From Carettochelys insculpta (lineage: Eukaryota; Chordata; Testudines; Carettochelyidae), in the NCBI RefSeq assembly GCF_033958435.1, contig NC_134152.1:15548001-15612000 (forward strand): 64,000 nt of DNA. The letters run 5' to 3'. This document shows, in pieces, positions 21,209 to 32,579 of this stretch (position 1 is its first letter; the number at the start of each line of letters is the position of its first letter). The notes under the pieces were generated by a model. It did no database searches and was not told where the DNA came from. It saw only the letters and a program-made list of their open reading frames with translations. Position numbers and translations under genes: made by a program.

Positions 21209-22580
21209 TATACTAAATTTCACCCAGATATTCCTATGCTGCACTCAAACACTTTAATTAAACTAAAGTTCTTCAATCTTCAGAAAACCAAACCATGTGG
21301 CACAGGCATAAAACAAGAGAGTAAAGGTGTCCATCATGGGAAATCTCTGCTGCTCCAGATGAAGGCAAACTCCCTCCCTGCTAAGAATACAGCACTCAGA
21401 GGAAAAAAAAAATCCTTCCTGACCACTGCAGCCAATTGGCTGAAGCCCTGAAGCATGAGATTTGATTACAGTCATTTTAATTCAGAGCTGTGATGAACAT
21501 GTTAAGGAAAATGCAGGCAGTCCTGTTAACTCCATAGCCCATGAAGGAAGGAACAGGTTTTCTCAAATTCACAGACACTCAGATTCCAAAGCTACCCTTT
21601 CATTCCCATTTAACCACTGCACTGGTCACCGCGCGCTTCAAATAGAAAATCTCTAGGGAATGCTAGAGAATTAATCAATTTTCCTGTGATAGCACACTAG
21701 GCCCTGGGGAAAGAGGTTGAATTTTGCACATGTATGTATACTCTACTATCCTAGGAGACAAAGATTCAAAGTCCGGATTCAATCACATCTTTAAATTATA
21801 TAAAGTATTTTAGGCACCTTCAAAGTTGCACTGGATATCAAATCATATCATGATATCAAAAAGCTTTTTACTATGGATTTTTGCACTCTATGCTGCATTT
21901 AAAATACTTTTTGTTGCTGATTTTTGTTTATTTGTTTTACAACCTCCAATTATAAAGCCACTTCACAGTCACCTTCAGTCATTATTTGGTACCTTAGTTC
22001 CAAGTAAGGCAGAAAATGGCTCCCTCTGCAGCTAATACAATCATTACAGTCTTAATTGCTTCATAAAAGCAATGTTCATCATATCTATCTCCATTTCTCT
22101 TAGAGACTGAGTAGGTTTGGGACCTGAGACCTGGAATATGTTCTTGACCTTGGGTCTCAAATGCCACTTAATTTGTTGCAAGTTGCCAACAGAAAACAAG
22201 GGTAAAATAGGACTTAAGCATCCCTGCAATTATATGAGAATTTTCAAACACATTTAACAAGTAAGAATATAGAAGGATGTGATGATTGAAGAACATTATG
22301 CGATTTGATATCCAGCACAGGAAGGTGGGTCTTCAGTGAGGTGGTTTGGATGATATTCTGGCTGCTTTGTATCAGAGTGATGCCCGATATTTCAATCGCT
22401 GTGAAGCATAGCTTTCAAGTAGTAATACCCTTGCCTAAAACTATGTATACAATATAACTACTTGGATAAAAGAGGAGACCCTTTAAATTTAAAACGTGAA
22501 AATTCAGAAGAACGAGCTCCACAATTACATTCTTCAAAATGTGATTAATCCGTCGACGTAATTGCATTTATGAGCTGTAC
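21209..22580. other. TXNDC11 intron, no recognised feature
   Basis: AT-rich intron up to the donor of exon 22581-22726. Short open frames are present but without recognisable motifs. Confidence 0.5.
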
Positions 22581-22726
22581 CTTTTCACTCAAAAACACCA
22601 CATCATGAAAGGTATTAGTAGTCACTTCAGTGATTACGTGCTGTACATGAAAATGGACAGAAGAGTCACCAACAAGATGCCTTTTCAAGGGACTGTAGAG
22701 AACGCTGAAGTTTTGAATGAAATTCT
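22581..22726 (-). CDS. TXNDC11: TXNDC11 coding exon preceding the redox domain
   Basis: A 146-base exon on the minus strand. Acceptor TTTCATTTTAG|AG, donor GAAAAG|GTACAG. It completes the Glu codon begun in the previous exon (G|AG). It then reads [40 protein letters not shown] and DVVFLSEK, ending in phase 0 exactly where the next exon begins DVLLLYY. The ITEVTTNTF segment is the entry strand of the active thioredoxin domain (like the xVxxLTxxxF start of PDI Trx folds). A hAT element ends its target duplication 53 bases upstream of the acceptor side. Confidence 0.95.
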
Positions 22727-22787
22727 CTAAAATGAAAGAGGGACATTGAGAACATTATTCCAGCTTCATGTACCTGTAATATCTAGG

Positions 22788-23389
22788 CAGAGCCATCCCT
22801 TGGGAACGGTGACTTGAAGCAACTGTTCCACGCCCCGTGCTTCAGGAGCCCTGTGTTGCAGTGTGTATGTGTTGGGGGGGAAGTACTGCTGGCCTGGGGA
22901 TGGAGGCTGAGGTTTGGGTGTGGGGTTTCTAAGCCAGCCTAGAGAGCTAGCAGAGGGCCTGGTGGCAGCAGCAGAAGTCAGGCCCACACACCTCCTCAGG
23001 AAGTATGTGTTGTATTTGATTGTCTTGCTCAGCATCATGGGACTCGGGCTCAGTCTCCGGCAGCAGAGGAAGCAACCCCAGCCCACCCCACTGGCTTCCA
23101 GTGTTGCCTGCCACCACAATGGCCCACAGCGTCCTAACACTGTAAGGACACAACAGCACCAGGCTGGCTCCATCCATTGCCTTTCCACCCCGATCCCTCT
23201 CTTTTCCAGGACACCCCCACTGCCCTCCAGCACAGGAGTTCTCCTCAGCCACTCTGTGATTCATCACCTCATCAGCTGCCAGCTCTTCTGTCCCCACCAC
23301 ACACCAGGTTTCAACTGTATAAAAATGTTAACAGGGGCCCATACTGTCTGATCTGTTGTAGGCCCCGCTCCCTCCTAGGGGTGGCCCTG
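22788..23389. mobile_element. Non-autonomous hAT element with perfect 8-bp target duplication
   Basis: A 602-bp unit bounded by CAGAGCCATCCCTTGGGA on the left and CCTAGGGGTGGCCCTG on the right, whose complement is CAGGGCCACCCCTAGG. TATCTAGG stands on both sides (22780-22787 and 23390-23397). An 8-bp duplication with CAG/CTG ends is the hAT signature. The interior is GC-rich and shows no transposase. It lies in the intron just upstream (in transcript sense) of the exon at 22581-22726. Confidence 0.92.
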
Positions 23390-23397
23390 TATCTAGG

Positions 23398-25296
23398 CTG
23401 TCTATTTTTACTTTGGGTTTCAAAAGAAACTGATTTCTGGCAAGAAAGTAAAATACAAGTCTAGTTTACAAGCCTTAAGTATTTTCTGCAGTCTTACCTC
23501 TGTAATTAACGACCATTCACATGGCAAAAGAATGCAGAAAACTGGCTAGGATCATCTCTTGCCTTGACTACTACAATTTTTTCTTAAATAGTGTCATCAT
23601 TTTTTTACCTTGTTCTTACTCTAGTCTATCCAAAAATGCTGCAATACAAATTTCCTCTTCTATGTTCAGACCACATGTAAGTCCCATCTAAAAATTTTTT
23701 ACTGGATTTCCTTAACATGCTGCATCAAATTTAAGTTTCCAGTGCTCCTCTTCAAGATTCTGCACAATTCCACCTCTACTTATAGCCAAGCTCTTATTTC
23801 TTCCAACTTATCCTCCACTCTCATTTGCCCTGCCCCAAGTTCCTCGCCTAATTACTTCTTTTATACCCTTTTCTGTACTTATCTTTCATGACTGCATCCT
23901 TGGAACAGTCTCTTATGTTTTGTGTCAGGTGACCACCTTCTCCCTCATTCAACTCTTTCCATGAAACTCACTTCTCAATTTTCAACAATAACCCAACAAA
24001 GGTAGAAATTAAAATGAAACACAATTCATCTGCACTGCCTCAAGACTTGATCATTTTCTACTACAAGTTACAATGTCAAAACTGTACTTTCTATTTAATT
24101 TAGATCCAGGTCGGAATTCTGCTATATCTCACATGATGCCAAGTACATTCAAGAATTGAGACTCGTATTACACAATACCGGAGGATACTCAAATTTAGTC
24201 ACTAGGAAACTTTCTAGATTGGAATACTAGTATGAAAACTCGGCAAAGTCAGGATTAAATTAATGACCGAAGTGAACAGAAAAGCATATTACAGTTACCT
24301 AAATAGGTACATGTGCACACAATAGCAAATTCAACCTTAATTTTAAAAGTTTAACTCAAGATTAATAAAGATTTCAAAACCAAACCAAATCTCCATAATT
24401 TTCAGAGCAATTAGATTTTGAAAGACAATGAGGTGTTTTTAAACAAACAGAGGAGTCATACACAAAAAAAAGATTACATAGACACACTGAGAAACATGCA
24501 CTCTTAAGGGAATTAGTCATAGAATACCAGGGAAGCTCCTGTCATTGATCAGTAATTGATTATTAGAAAACCAAAGGGTAGGAATAAATAATCAGTTGTC
24601 ATACGAGCCACTGATCCAAATTGCTATTTTGTTCTGTTTTATTCTCAGACCCCACTTATCACCCTGGTATCTAACAACAAAAGAACCAGCCCACTCCCAA
24701 AGAATCACTACCTAAGGAGTGGCTACTGGAAGAGGACATTCACTACCCAGTCAGCATTCTGGAAGACTTTAAAAAAACAGCTGGTGCTGAGGTCAAACAA
24801 TATTATTTCCATGCAAATATCTTCCATAATATAAAATAATGTGAGTGTATCAGCTATGGGATTTTGTAATCACATGATCTTAAGAAGTAAATGCATCACG
24901 CATTTTCTCTGAGGCATAACCAGTTATTTAAATTTGAGCTATGGCATACTTCTGTTAGCAGATTTTGTGGACTGACCACTTAGGGAAATTCTAAGTTTGA
25001 TGACATAACTATTGTCAACACGTTGTTAAATTCTGTGAGGTTCAGCTGGGTAAATTATTCTTTGTTTGTGAAAATAATAGTGCTTTTATAATACCCTAGA
25101 GAAACCCTATCCTGTTTGGTTAATTATTAAGCAGACGAAGAACCGCAATGGTTTCCATTCTCACTTTATCAAGTGACCTGCTTTTGTCAATTACACAAGT
25201 TCTCTAAATCTACTATTTTTTTCCAGTTCCATCTTATCTACATGTAATGTATTTGCTTACTTGAAATTCTGAATATACTACTGCTGTATACCATAC
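23398..25296. other. TXNDC11 intron, no recognised feature
   Basis: AT-rich intron between the hAT element and the large exon's donor (CTAG|GTATGG at 25297/25296). No repeat recognised with confidence. Confidence 0.5.
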
Positions 25297-26074
25297 CTAG
25301 AGTAGATTTTGTAAGTGTTTGATTCCAATCCAAGATATAGTGTGCCTCTTCCCTCAAATCAATAATAGCAGCAAATTCCTTCAGATGAGTAGATCTTAAT
25401 GCTCCTAGTCTCTCTGCATACATCCAAAACAGATTTGAATCCAGTAGATAGAGATTCAGTGTCTTGTTGGTCCTGCAGCTCAGGCCAGTAATGTTAGTGC
25501 CATTAACATGAAGGTCAGGAGTAAAACAATTCCTATCCTCAATGTGAGGAACAGAACGTTGAATATCATCCTTACCGTTCTTCCCATAGGAAGGAAATGC
25601 CACCTTAGGGGACTGAAATATGGTCTTTTCAGAGCTAATTACACTTATCAGATCCCTATTCACTGTCCTGCAACATGCAGTGTAGTAGCTAAAAGGACTA
25701 TAGAAACTCAGGAAATTGCTGCATTCTATGGTATTTGATACAAATTGGAAAAAAGTATGCTCCCTGAGGTAGAAAGAGTCCAAAGCTGCTTCTATCTCTA
25801 AAAAGTTACACTGTGGTACATTGACTCTACTTGGTTTGACCCCAAAGGTCTGGTTGACACAAAGCTCACAGACATTGTGAGTCCTAGAGATTGAGTGCCA
25901 CTGAGGGAGCACCACTGTGTTGCAACATGGGTAGTTTGTTACGGAGTATGCGTCTGCCACTTGTGGTACAACGGACTCAAAAGGTGGTGGATTTACACCC
26001 CTCAATTGCTGAAGAATAGGTTCAGTTGCCAGGCTTTTATTACAGCTGTTGTATTCCAAGGCCACTTTGGTAAT
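25297..26074 (-). CDS. TXNDC11: TXNDC11 large central exon
   Basis: A 778-base exon (259 codons plus one base) on the minus strand. Acceptor TTTCCTGTAG|ATTACC, donor CTCTAG|GTATGG, ending in phase 1. It reads ITKVALEYNSCNKSLATE at the start and YPCCNTVVLPQWHSISRTHN then VCELCVNQTFG in the middle, with IECSNFLSFYSPFSYYTACC and LSCRTNKTLNLYLLDSNLFW towards the end. It encodes the lumenal, catalytically degenerate thioredoxin-like region between the N-terminal and the active Trx domain. Many paired cysteines (CC, CELC, CC) suggest structural disulfides. N-glycosylation sequons are visible at NQT, NGT, NIT, NKT and NQT, consistent with an ER lumenal location. No stop or frameshift. Confidence 0.96.
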
Positions 26075-26268
26075 CTACAGGAAAAAAAAAACAAATTACA
26101 CACAAATGTAATCACACATATATTGTTCACATAGCAACATAGACAATACTGGTCCCAATTTTTTTTTTGAAGTAAGCAAAATATATTTATTTTAGATGTA
26201 CAATCCTGGAATTTCAGACACTAGACCAACTCTTATCCTTCAATTTTAGTTTCTTACCAAAAGCCTTA

Positions 26269-26619
26269 GGCTGTTTCTGCACATGCCACTTGTTCCACAA
26301 ACAGCATGCTAATTAGCAGCCTGGAAAATGCTAATGAAGCACAGCTGTACATTTCTGGTGCCTCATTAGCATACAGTCATGTGATTCAGAGTCCAGAAGA
26401 AGGTCTTCAGGAGGATGGGACTTCTGGAAGGAGGATATTCTTCTGGGAGATCCCCAGAGGCTGCACTTCTACACGGCTATTTTGAGCTTCTTCCAGACTC
26501 TGAAACACATAACCGTATGCTAATGAAGTGCTGGAAATTTACATCAGTGCCTCATTAGCATTTTCTGGGCTCTTCATTAGCATGCTACTTTCGGAACAAG
26601 TGCCATATGTAGAACAGCC
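26269..26619. mobile_element. Harbinger-type MITE with TTA target duplication
   Basis: Inverted ends: left GGCTGTTTCTGCACATGCC continuing ACTTGTTCC; the right end, complemented, is GGCTGTTCTACATATGGC continuing ACTTGTTCC. TTA is repeated at 26266-26268 and 26620-26622. 351 bp, non-coding. It contains subterminal repeats around CATTAGCAT. The GGC ends and 3-bp TTA duplication fit PIF/Harbinger. Confidence 0.9.
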
Positions 26620-26622
26620 TTA

Positions 26623-28379
26623 GAATGCATTAGATCTCCAAATATGGTATAAAGTTAAGAGAACAGTGATGAGTTACAACAAGCCAAACTTCAAAGATTT
26701 TCCATTCATACATACTCAGATCAAAGCCTACTTCCTATATTTTAATAATGTTATATTGTGATGCTGCAAGTTACAATATTCTTACGTTTCTAATGAGTTT
26801 ATTGTAGCAGAGCAAATAGAAAGGAGAGATAGCGTGATTACTTTTCTCCCCATAATATTGTGGTAAACAGCTAAAAAATATACACACTTTCCCACCAGTA
26901 TTTTTCATACAAGCAATCCATGCAGGTGTCACAGGGATGTTGTAGGATTATGACTATGAGAGAAATTAGGTCATGTGATCATCTCTGTTAAAATGTGGCC
27001 CACAATGACAACCTCTGTGATAAGTACTTTTTTTAAAAAAAGGAAAATCACTGGCACAGCCTTAATAGCTTCTGAAAATGTCAGATTAAATTTTGTAAAG
27101 GCTCACTCCTTAATGTTGCAGCATAAGTAAAGAATGTGAACAGATGTAGGAGGAAGCCTAATTTTTTTTAATAAACTGAAAAACTTATTTGCATTACAAA
27201 ATCTTATTTCAATCAGCTCTAATAACAGAAATCTGTAGTTCTCTGAGCAGTGCTAACATTCAACGAATTGACAGCTTCATGATGAGTGAATGCCTTACAG
27301 GCAAACAGTTCCAGAGACAAATGAAATTCACAAAGCCTGCTGGCTGCAGTAATTATTTCTCCTTGTGGTAAACAAGTTGCATAAGCTACAGTAGATTATA
27401 CCTCTTCTAGCGACACACTGTCATGCTAAAACAATCACGAGGCCTTGTTTCCCATTTAATGCTTTGTCATAAATAAATATTTCCTCAACTAGGATTAAAT
27501 CGGAAAGTGGATAGTCACATGGTGTACTGATTTAACTGTATTAAAATATATGATGTCCACTGTTACTAGAGTGTTGTACTTGTACAAAAAAAAATTGAAT
27601 TAAGCTTGCTTTACGCTGGCAGCAGTTTGTTAACAAAAATCACTCCAGTTCCCTTCCAATCTTCTTTTTCAGTCTCTGCAAATGATTTTGTAGGCAAACT
27701 GATCACTACAGTACCATAAGCAATAAGGAAAACATGGAAATTACTGATATCACTGGAGACAAACTGTAACAGATATCACAAAAGCTAATTAGTTGGAAGA
27801 TAAGACCTTTTGTGCCTTGATGAAATCTCTCAGGCTCAGAATTAGAAAAGTAGCTAAATACAAACTATGGCTGATGAATTCAAATTTAAGACAGTTAGCT
27901 CAATATTACCATGTGACTGTCTTAATTTTAAATACCAGTAGCTTGATTTTGGAAGCACAATATCGAGATTACAATATCGCCATTACTTGACAGGTATAGT
28001 ATCAAACTCGAATTCAGAAGTTCCATTAAAGACAAGTATGGAAGCTGCATGTTTACGCATTACAAATATCCCCTGCAGGGATTTGGTGGTTCTGTCTCTA
28101 CACTTACTTTTTGTGCTGCCTGGCTCCAGCTGCTGCCCCGCTGCACCACATGGCAACAAGGCTGTTGTGGGAGTTGTTCTTGCATAAGATGCTGTGAAAC
28201 TTCTCAGTGGTTTACATTTGTGCACGAACTCCCTCCCCCAGAGGCGCCATGCAGTTGGTGTCTTTCCCGTGCTCAGCCACATCACATGGGTAGCCCCGAT
28301 CCAATAAAAGGACGTGTCTGCCATTCTGTGCTGACCATGCAGCCCAGCAGCACCAGTCTTAGCTTGCATGCATTTAGGG
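26623..28379. other. TXNDC11 intron, no clearly recognised feature
   Basis: AT-rich intron. From about 28000 the composition becomes GC-richer, leading into the repeated segment that follows. Frames at 27983-28543 are open but lack motifs. Confidence 0.45.
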
Positions 28380-28760
28380 CTCCAAGGGCGGGAAAGAATT
28401 TCGGGGGCTTGCAGCTGCTGGGGGGAAGTCTCCCCGGCAACTAATATATTCAGGGGCTTGCAGCCGCCCTGGTGAAGTCTCCCCCAGTGACTAAGATAGT
28501 CTGGGGCTTGCTGCTGCCAGGGGGAAGCCCCCACTGAACCCACTCCATGCCTCTAGCAACTGGCCCCACACCTACAATATTTTGGATGGCTTTATGATGC
28601 TGGGGTAAGTCTCCCCACAGCAGGAAACAATGTCGGGTGCTAGCTGCCACCAGGGGGAATTGTCCCCACGGCTGTTAACATACTCGGAGGCTTTCTGCTG
28701 CTTCGGCGAAGGCTCCACCGTGAACCCCCACCACACCTTTAGCAAGTAGTCCCCCACCCA
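28380..28760. repeat. Imperfect tandem repeat, about 70-bp unit
   Basis: Recurring module: GGGGCTTGCAGCTGCTGGGG (about 28407), GGGGCTTGCAGCCGCCCTGG (28453), GGGGCTTGCTGCTGCCAGGG (28502), then diverged GCTAGCTGCCACCAGGGGG and GGCTTTCTGCTGCTTCGGC. Each is followed by a GAAGTCTCCCC-like word and an ATATT or ATAGTCT word. At least five diverged copies, decaying to the right. Confidence 0.8.
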
Positions 28761-28765
28761 GAATC

Positions 28766-29370
28766 CCCATGTTCACAATGTCTGTGTAGCAAAGAAGGAA
28801 GCCAAATATCTTCTTTCCTACACTTCTCTATCCTCTTTTTTCTAATTTTGAGAGTCTCTTCCTTGTGTTATTTCCAGGGATTGGATGCAATCATCGGAGG
28901 AGGGAACAGTTGAGAACACAGCCATTGCACAGAAGCCTTAAAAGTGCACTGGAAAGCCAAAGAGTCTCCACTCAGCAACTCTTTTTTTTTGAAAAACTTC
29001 CCTGTGTTGTCCTTCTTCAGGCTTTTCAGTACCCATGTTGGCAATATCTGTGTAATGAAGAGGGAAGAAGTCGAAAATCTTTTTTCCTAGGCTTTTCTAT
29101 CCACTTTCTTCTAACTTTGAGAATACAGTCTGGGTCCCTGTATTATTTTCAGGGAATGGATGCAATTACGGGTGGGGAGACACTCAGTGGATGGCCAGTT
29201 GAGAACACAGCTGTTGCACAGAACTCTTATAGTTCACCGGAAAGCCAGAGACTCTCCCCTCAGCAACTCTCCTTTTTGAAAAACTTTCCTATCTTCTCTC
29301 TCTTCAAGGTTTTTGGGGTCCCTGTATTATTTTCAGGGATCCGATGCAATCACAGAATGGGGGACACCTA
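28766..29370. repeat. Two and a half copies of a 270-bp tandem unit
   Basis: CCCATGTTCACAATGTCTGTG at 28766 recurs as CCCATGTTGGCAATATCTGTG at 29032. GGATGCAATCAT (28883) recurs as GGATGCAATTAC (29158) and a shorter third unit has CGATGCAATCAC (29342). Each has GTTGAGAACACAGC, GGAAAGCCA and CTCAGCAACTCT. Spacing is about 270 and then about 183 bases. Non-coding. Confidence 0.85.
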
Positions 29371-29744
29371 GTGGGTGACCAGTTGAGAATTGAGCTACAG
29401 AACAAAGAGATTTCTGTAAACTTTTTTGCCATCTCTGTGGACACAATACTTTTCCTTCCTTCCAACGGGAAAAATGGACGTTTGCTTAACACAGGAGGGG
29501 AATGAGGAAAATGCAATGTGGGAAGATGTCGTCAAAAGACCAGCGAGCATACCCAGAATCATACGGCGATGAACGAACTGTGGGATAGGTTCCCACAATG
29601 CACTACAGCAACAGTTGATATTTGCCAATTGAGTGTGGCAGCAATAAGTCAACTTTGTGACAAGCACATGGGGAGGTGAGGATGGTCAAATTTGAACTTA
29701 CGAATTCTGGAACTACAACATTGATTATTAATAAAATTCAAATT

Positions 29745-29768
29745 TATCGTGTAGCGTAGACACAGCCT
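29745..29768. repeat. Solo Harbinger-like terminus
   Basis: CGTGTAGCGTAGACACAGCC, the complement of GGCTGTGTCTACGCTACACG, matches the terminal repeat style of the Harbinger elements in this window. No partner terminus was found within a few kb to the left, so this may be a truncated MITE that includes part of the tandem region. Confidence 0.5.
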
Positions 29769-31540
29769 ATAGACACAACTTTCCCAAACTGTAAAAGATG
29801 GGATCCAGACCAAAACTTGTGAGCTCTGATTCTTTTCTGTAATGAGCTATGGATCTGAACCCTCCTTCTCCTCTTCTAACTAGCCAAAACAAGAACCTCA
29901 GAGCTGAACTTAAGAAACTTTGTCTCTGGAACCACACTTTCACCCATAGCTTGTCATGATACTATGCTCCCTACAGCCTATAACCCCACAGAACAAACAC
30001 TACCAGATGAACTGAAAAATATGACGACTACTTCCTGAATGACTTGAGATTTCTGGTCATAATGCCCCTTAACAACAATCTTGCAGTCTGTAGTAAATGC
30101 TAGGAATTACAAGGGTTACCAGTCACTGTGTGCACGAACAGACCATGATACTGTAAAGATGTATAAGCTATAATAATGCATGCTTCTGAGAAGTTTTCAA
30201 GTAAACAAAAGACTTGCAGGAGTGGACCTTTGCCATGTCTGGATTTTGTGTATGTTCGTGATAACAACAGAAATTATACATTGGCAAAAAGACTACAGAA
30301 GTGAGTCCTTGTTTCAGCTATAACACTGACATGTCTTCCAAAGATCAATTTGCCTGTGAGAGCATGGATAATACAGCTGATAACTAACCATTTTTTAAGT
30401 ACAGTTTCACCTCGTTATATTAACTATGACAGATTTGCAGTCAAAATGGTTTCAACTCGACACTCTTCATAAATGTCTATTTATGTAACAAAATACTATG
30501 AAAATTGTAACAAACCAATATTAGAGTCAAATTTACATCTCACAAATCTGATACACTAGACTTTAATTACTGCAAATTATTTACATTAGAAAAACTGAAC
30601 CAACTGAATGTTGAGTTATTTCAAGTTTCCAATCCCATGCTCAGACCACAATACATCACTTCCTCTAGTAAAGCAAGAATACTGTACTGACAGTGATATA
30701 ATTTTCTTAGCAGAGAGAAAGGAAGTAAGAAATTTGACTAGGAAACATTCTCTGCCAACTCAAAGAAACACTTCTGGTTATAAATTAAGTCATTTCTACT
30801 ATCAGATGTCCAGTTTGAGACTAGGAATTATTGACACTGACATTGAAACTGGTAATTTACAATAATTCTACATAAGAGCCACTTAACCTTGTGTATGTGT
30901 ATCAATTTATCTTAACTAGATTCCAGCAGATAAAACAATGCCTTAGGACTCTGAATAATACAAAGACATCTATGTCACATTTAATTTCCTAAATACAAGT
31001 GACATTACAATGAAGATTACTGCATAAATAAAAATGGCATGCCTTTCAGTCTATTGAGAAAACACTCCAGAGACCAGGAATATCCCCTTTAATAAGGGGG
31101 CAAAATACAGTGTGCATGTAAGATGGACATGAATAAAAATATAAAAGATTGCATTAATATTTCATGATAATCTGGTATTTTTTTCCAATATAATAGCAAT
31201 GAGCACCCAGGGATTTATAGGGTTAAATGCTCTTATCTGTTATTTTTCCACTTCAAGGCACCATAATAAATTCTTTCAATTTCTCAATGGCAACATTAGG
31301 TTCACTTAATTCAGTATGAAAGTAAGACATACTAGTAACCATTTCCCACTCCCTGTTCTTCATGAGAATTGGGATCTATAATGGTTTCCATTAGCATTCA
31401 CAAACCACAGACTTGGGAGTGGTGCAGGGTGAGTGGGAAATCAGACCCAGTATAAGCAATTTAAACAATGCACCAAGTAACACAAATGACACCCAATCTG
31501 TATCAAAATATACAATTTCAAGTTAGATCTTCATGGACCA
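29769..31540. other. TXNDC11 intron, no clearly recognised feature
   Basis: AT-rich. At 30404 TACAGTTTCACCTCGTTATA looks like a decayed Tigger-type terminus but no second end was found. No coding signal. Confidence 0.4.
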
Positions 31541-31548
31541 CAAAGTAG

Positions 31549-31812
31549 ACGTAGAACAACAAGAAGTCCTGTGGCACTTTATAGACTAACAGATATTTTG
31601 GATCATAAGCTTTCGTGGGCAAAGTCCCGCATCATCATTAATCACTCTTTAAATACTCCTCTGAAACCGCCCCCACTCATGCATCTGATGAAGTGGGTCT
31701 TTGTCCATGAAATCTTATGCTCCAGAATATCTGTTAGTCTATAAGGTGCCACAGGATTTGTTGATCCTGTTCATACAGACTAACGCAGCTACCTCTGATC
31801 CTTGTCACCAAG
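31549..31812. mobile_element. Head-to-head Penelope-like 3' tails with 8-bp duplication
   Basis: The left arm reads on the minus strand and the right arm on the plus strand. Both contain the family words CCTGTGGCA/TGCCACAGG, AGACTAACAGATA/ATCTGTTAGTCT and the CTGATGA..GAAA hairpin (right arm at about 31686; left arm CATCATCATT degraded). They are separated by about 50 bases. CAAAGTAG occurs at 31541-31548 and 31813-31820 as the target duplication. It lies 131 bases before the donor side of exon 31944-32144. Confidence 0.75.
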
Positions 31813-31943
31813 CAAAGTAGTAGTAAATGCCCTCAAACAGACATTTTTATACATTTGTGTAGTGTCTGCACGATGGGACTCTGGTTTGTGACTGAGGCCT
31901 GAATGTTCTACCACAATAACAAGAAATAATGAGTTTCACTTAC

Positions 31944-32144
31944 TTCATCTAAAAGAGGATGATTTTCTGCTAAGGGATTGAAAGGTATAAATAACAAAAG
32001 TGCTGGGCCTTTTTTCAGCTCATTGTTTAGGACCAGGCTTTTTCCTCCATGTGGTCTCAACCAACGTATAAATACTTCTCTGTTTTCTAGAGCCCACTTC
32101 CAAATATTTTCAGCTGTGTAGTTCATTACTTCACTTGGAAAGAC
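31944..32144 (-). CDS. TXNDC11: TXNDC11 coding exon
   Basis: A 201-base exon (67 codons, phase 0 on both sides) on the minus strand. Acceptor CCCTTTCAAG|GTC, donor GATGAA|GTAAGT. It reads [40 protein letters not shown] and [20 protein letters not shown], then NHPLLDE. This is the end of one thioredoxin-like domain and the beginning of the next, where the [15 protein letters not shown] segment is a core beta strand. An N-glycosylation sequon NYT is present. It is among the best-conserved blocks of the protein. It is flanked on both sides by PLE hairpin insertions. Confidence 0.96.
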
Positions 32145-32357
32145 CTTGAAAGGGAAAAAATCATAATTAATCCTCATTTATTTAAATACAGTTTACTGAT
32201 GAATAAGGTACATAAAACTTCATATACTGTTATACATGTTATGCCGGTACTGTTACACCTCTCATGTTTTTAATTACTGACACTACTGAGGAATCATTCT
32301 CATGTAAGTTATCATTCCATGTATCTTTCCCACACCCCTCCAACTAACAGAACCATG

Positions 32358-32575
32358 GGCACAACAAGAAGTCCTGTGGCACCTTACAGACTAACACGCC
32401 CCCCCATACCCCCACCCCAGCCACCACTCATGCATCTGACAAAGTGTGTCTTTGCCCACGAAAGCTTATGCTCCAAAATATCTGTTAGTCTATAAGATGC
32501 CACAGATAAGGTGCCACAGAACTTCCTGTTGTTCTTGTTGATACAGACTAACATGGCTACCTCTCTGATACTTAG
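32358..32575. mobile_element. Head-to-head Penelope-like 3' tails, left arm shortened
   Basis: The left arm starts ACAACAAGAAGTCCTGTGGC and stops at AGACTAACA. A C-rich spacer follows, then the right arm CATCTGACAAAGTGTGTC with hairpin partner GCCCACGAAAGC, CTGTTAGTCTATAAG and ending ACAGACTAACATGGCTACC. A short internal duplication of GGTGCCACAG sits near 32510. Same family as 31549-31812. Confidence 0.75.
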
Positions 32576-32579
32576 CGCC

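Noticed and set aside
22766..23464. Frames of up to 155 codons on both strands
   Set aside because: They sit within the non-autonomous hAT element with 8-bp duplication and have no protein motif.
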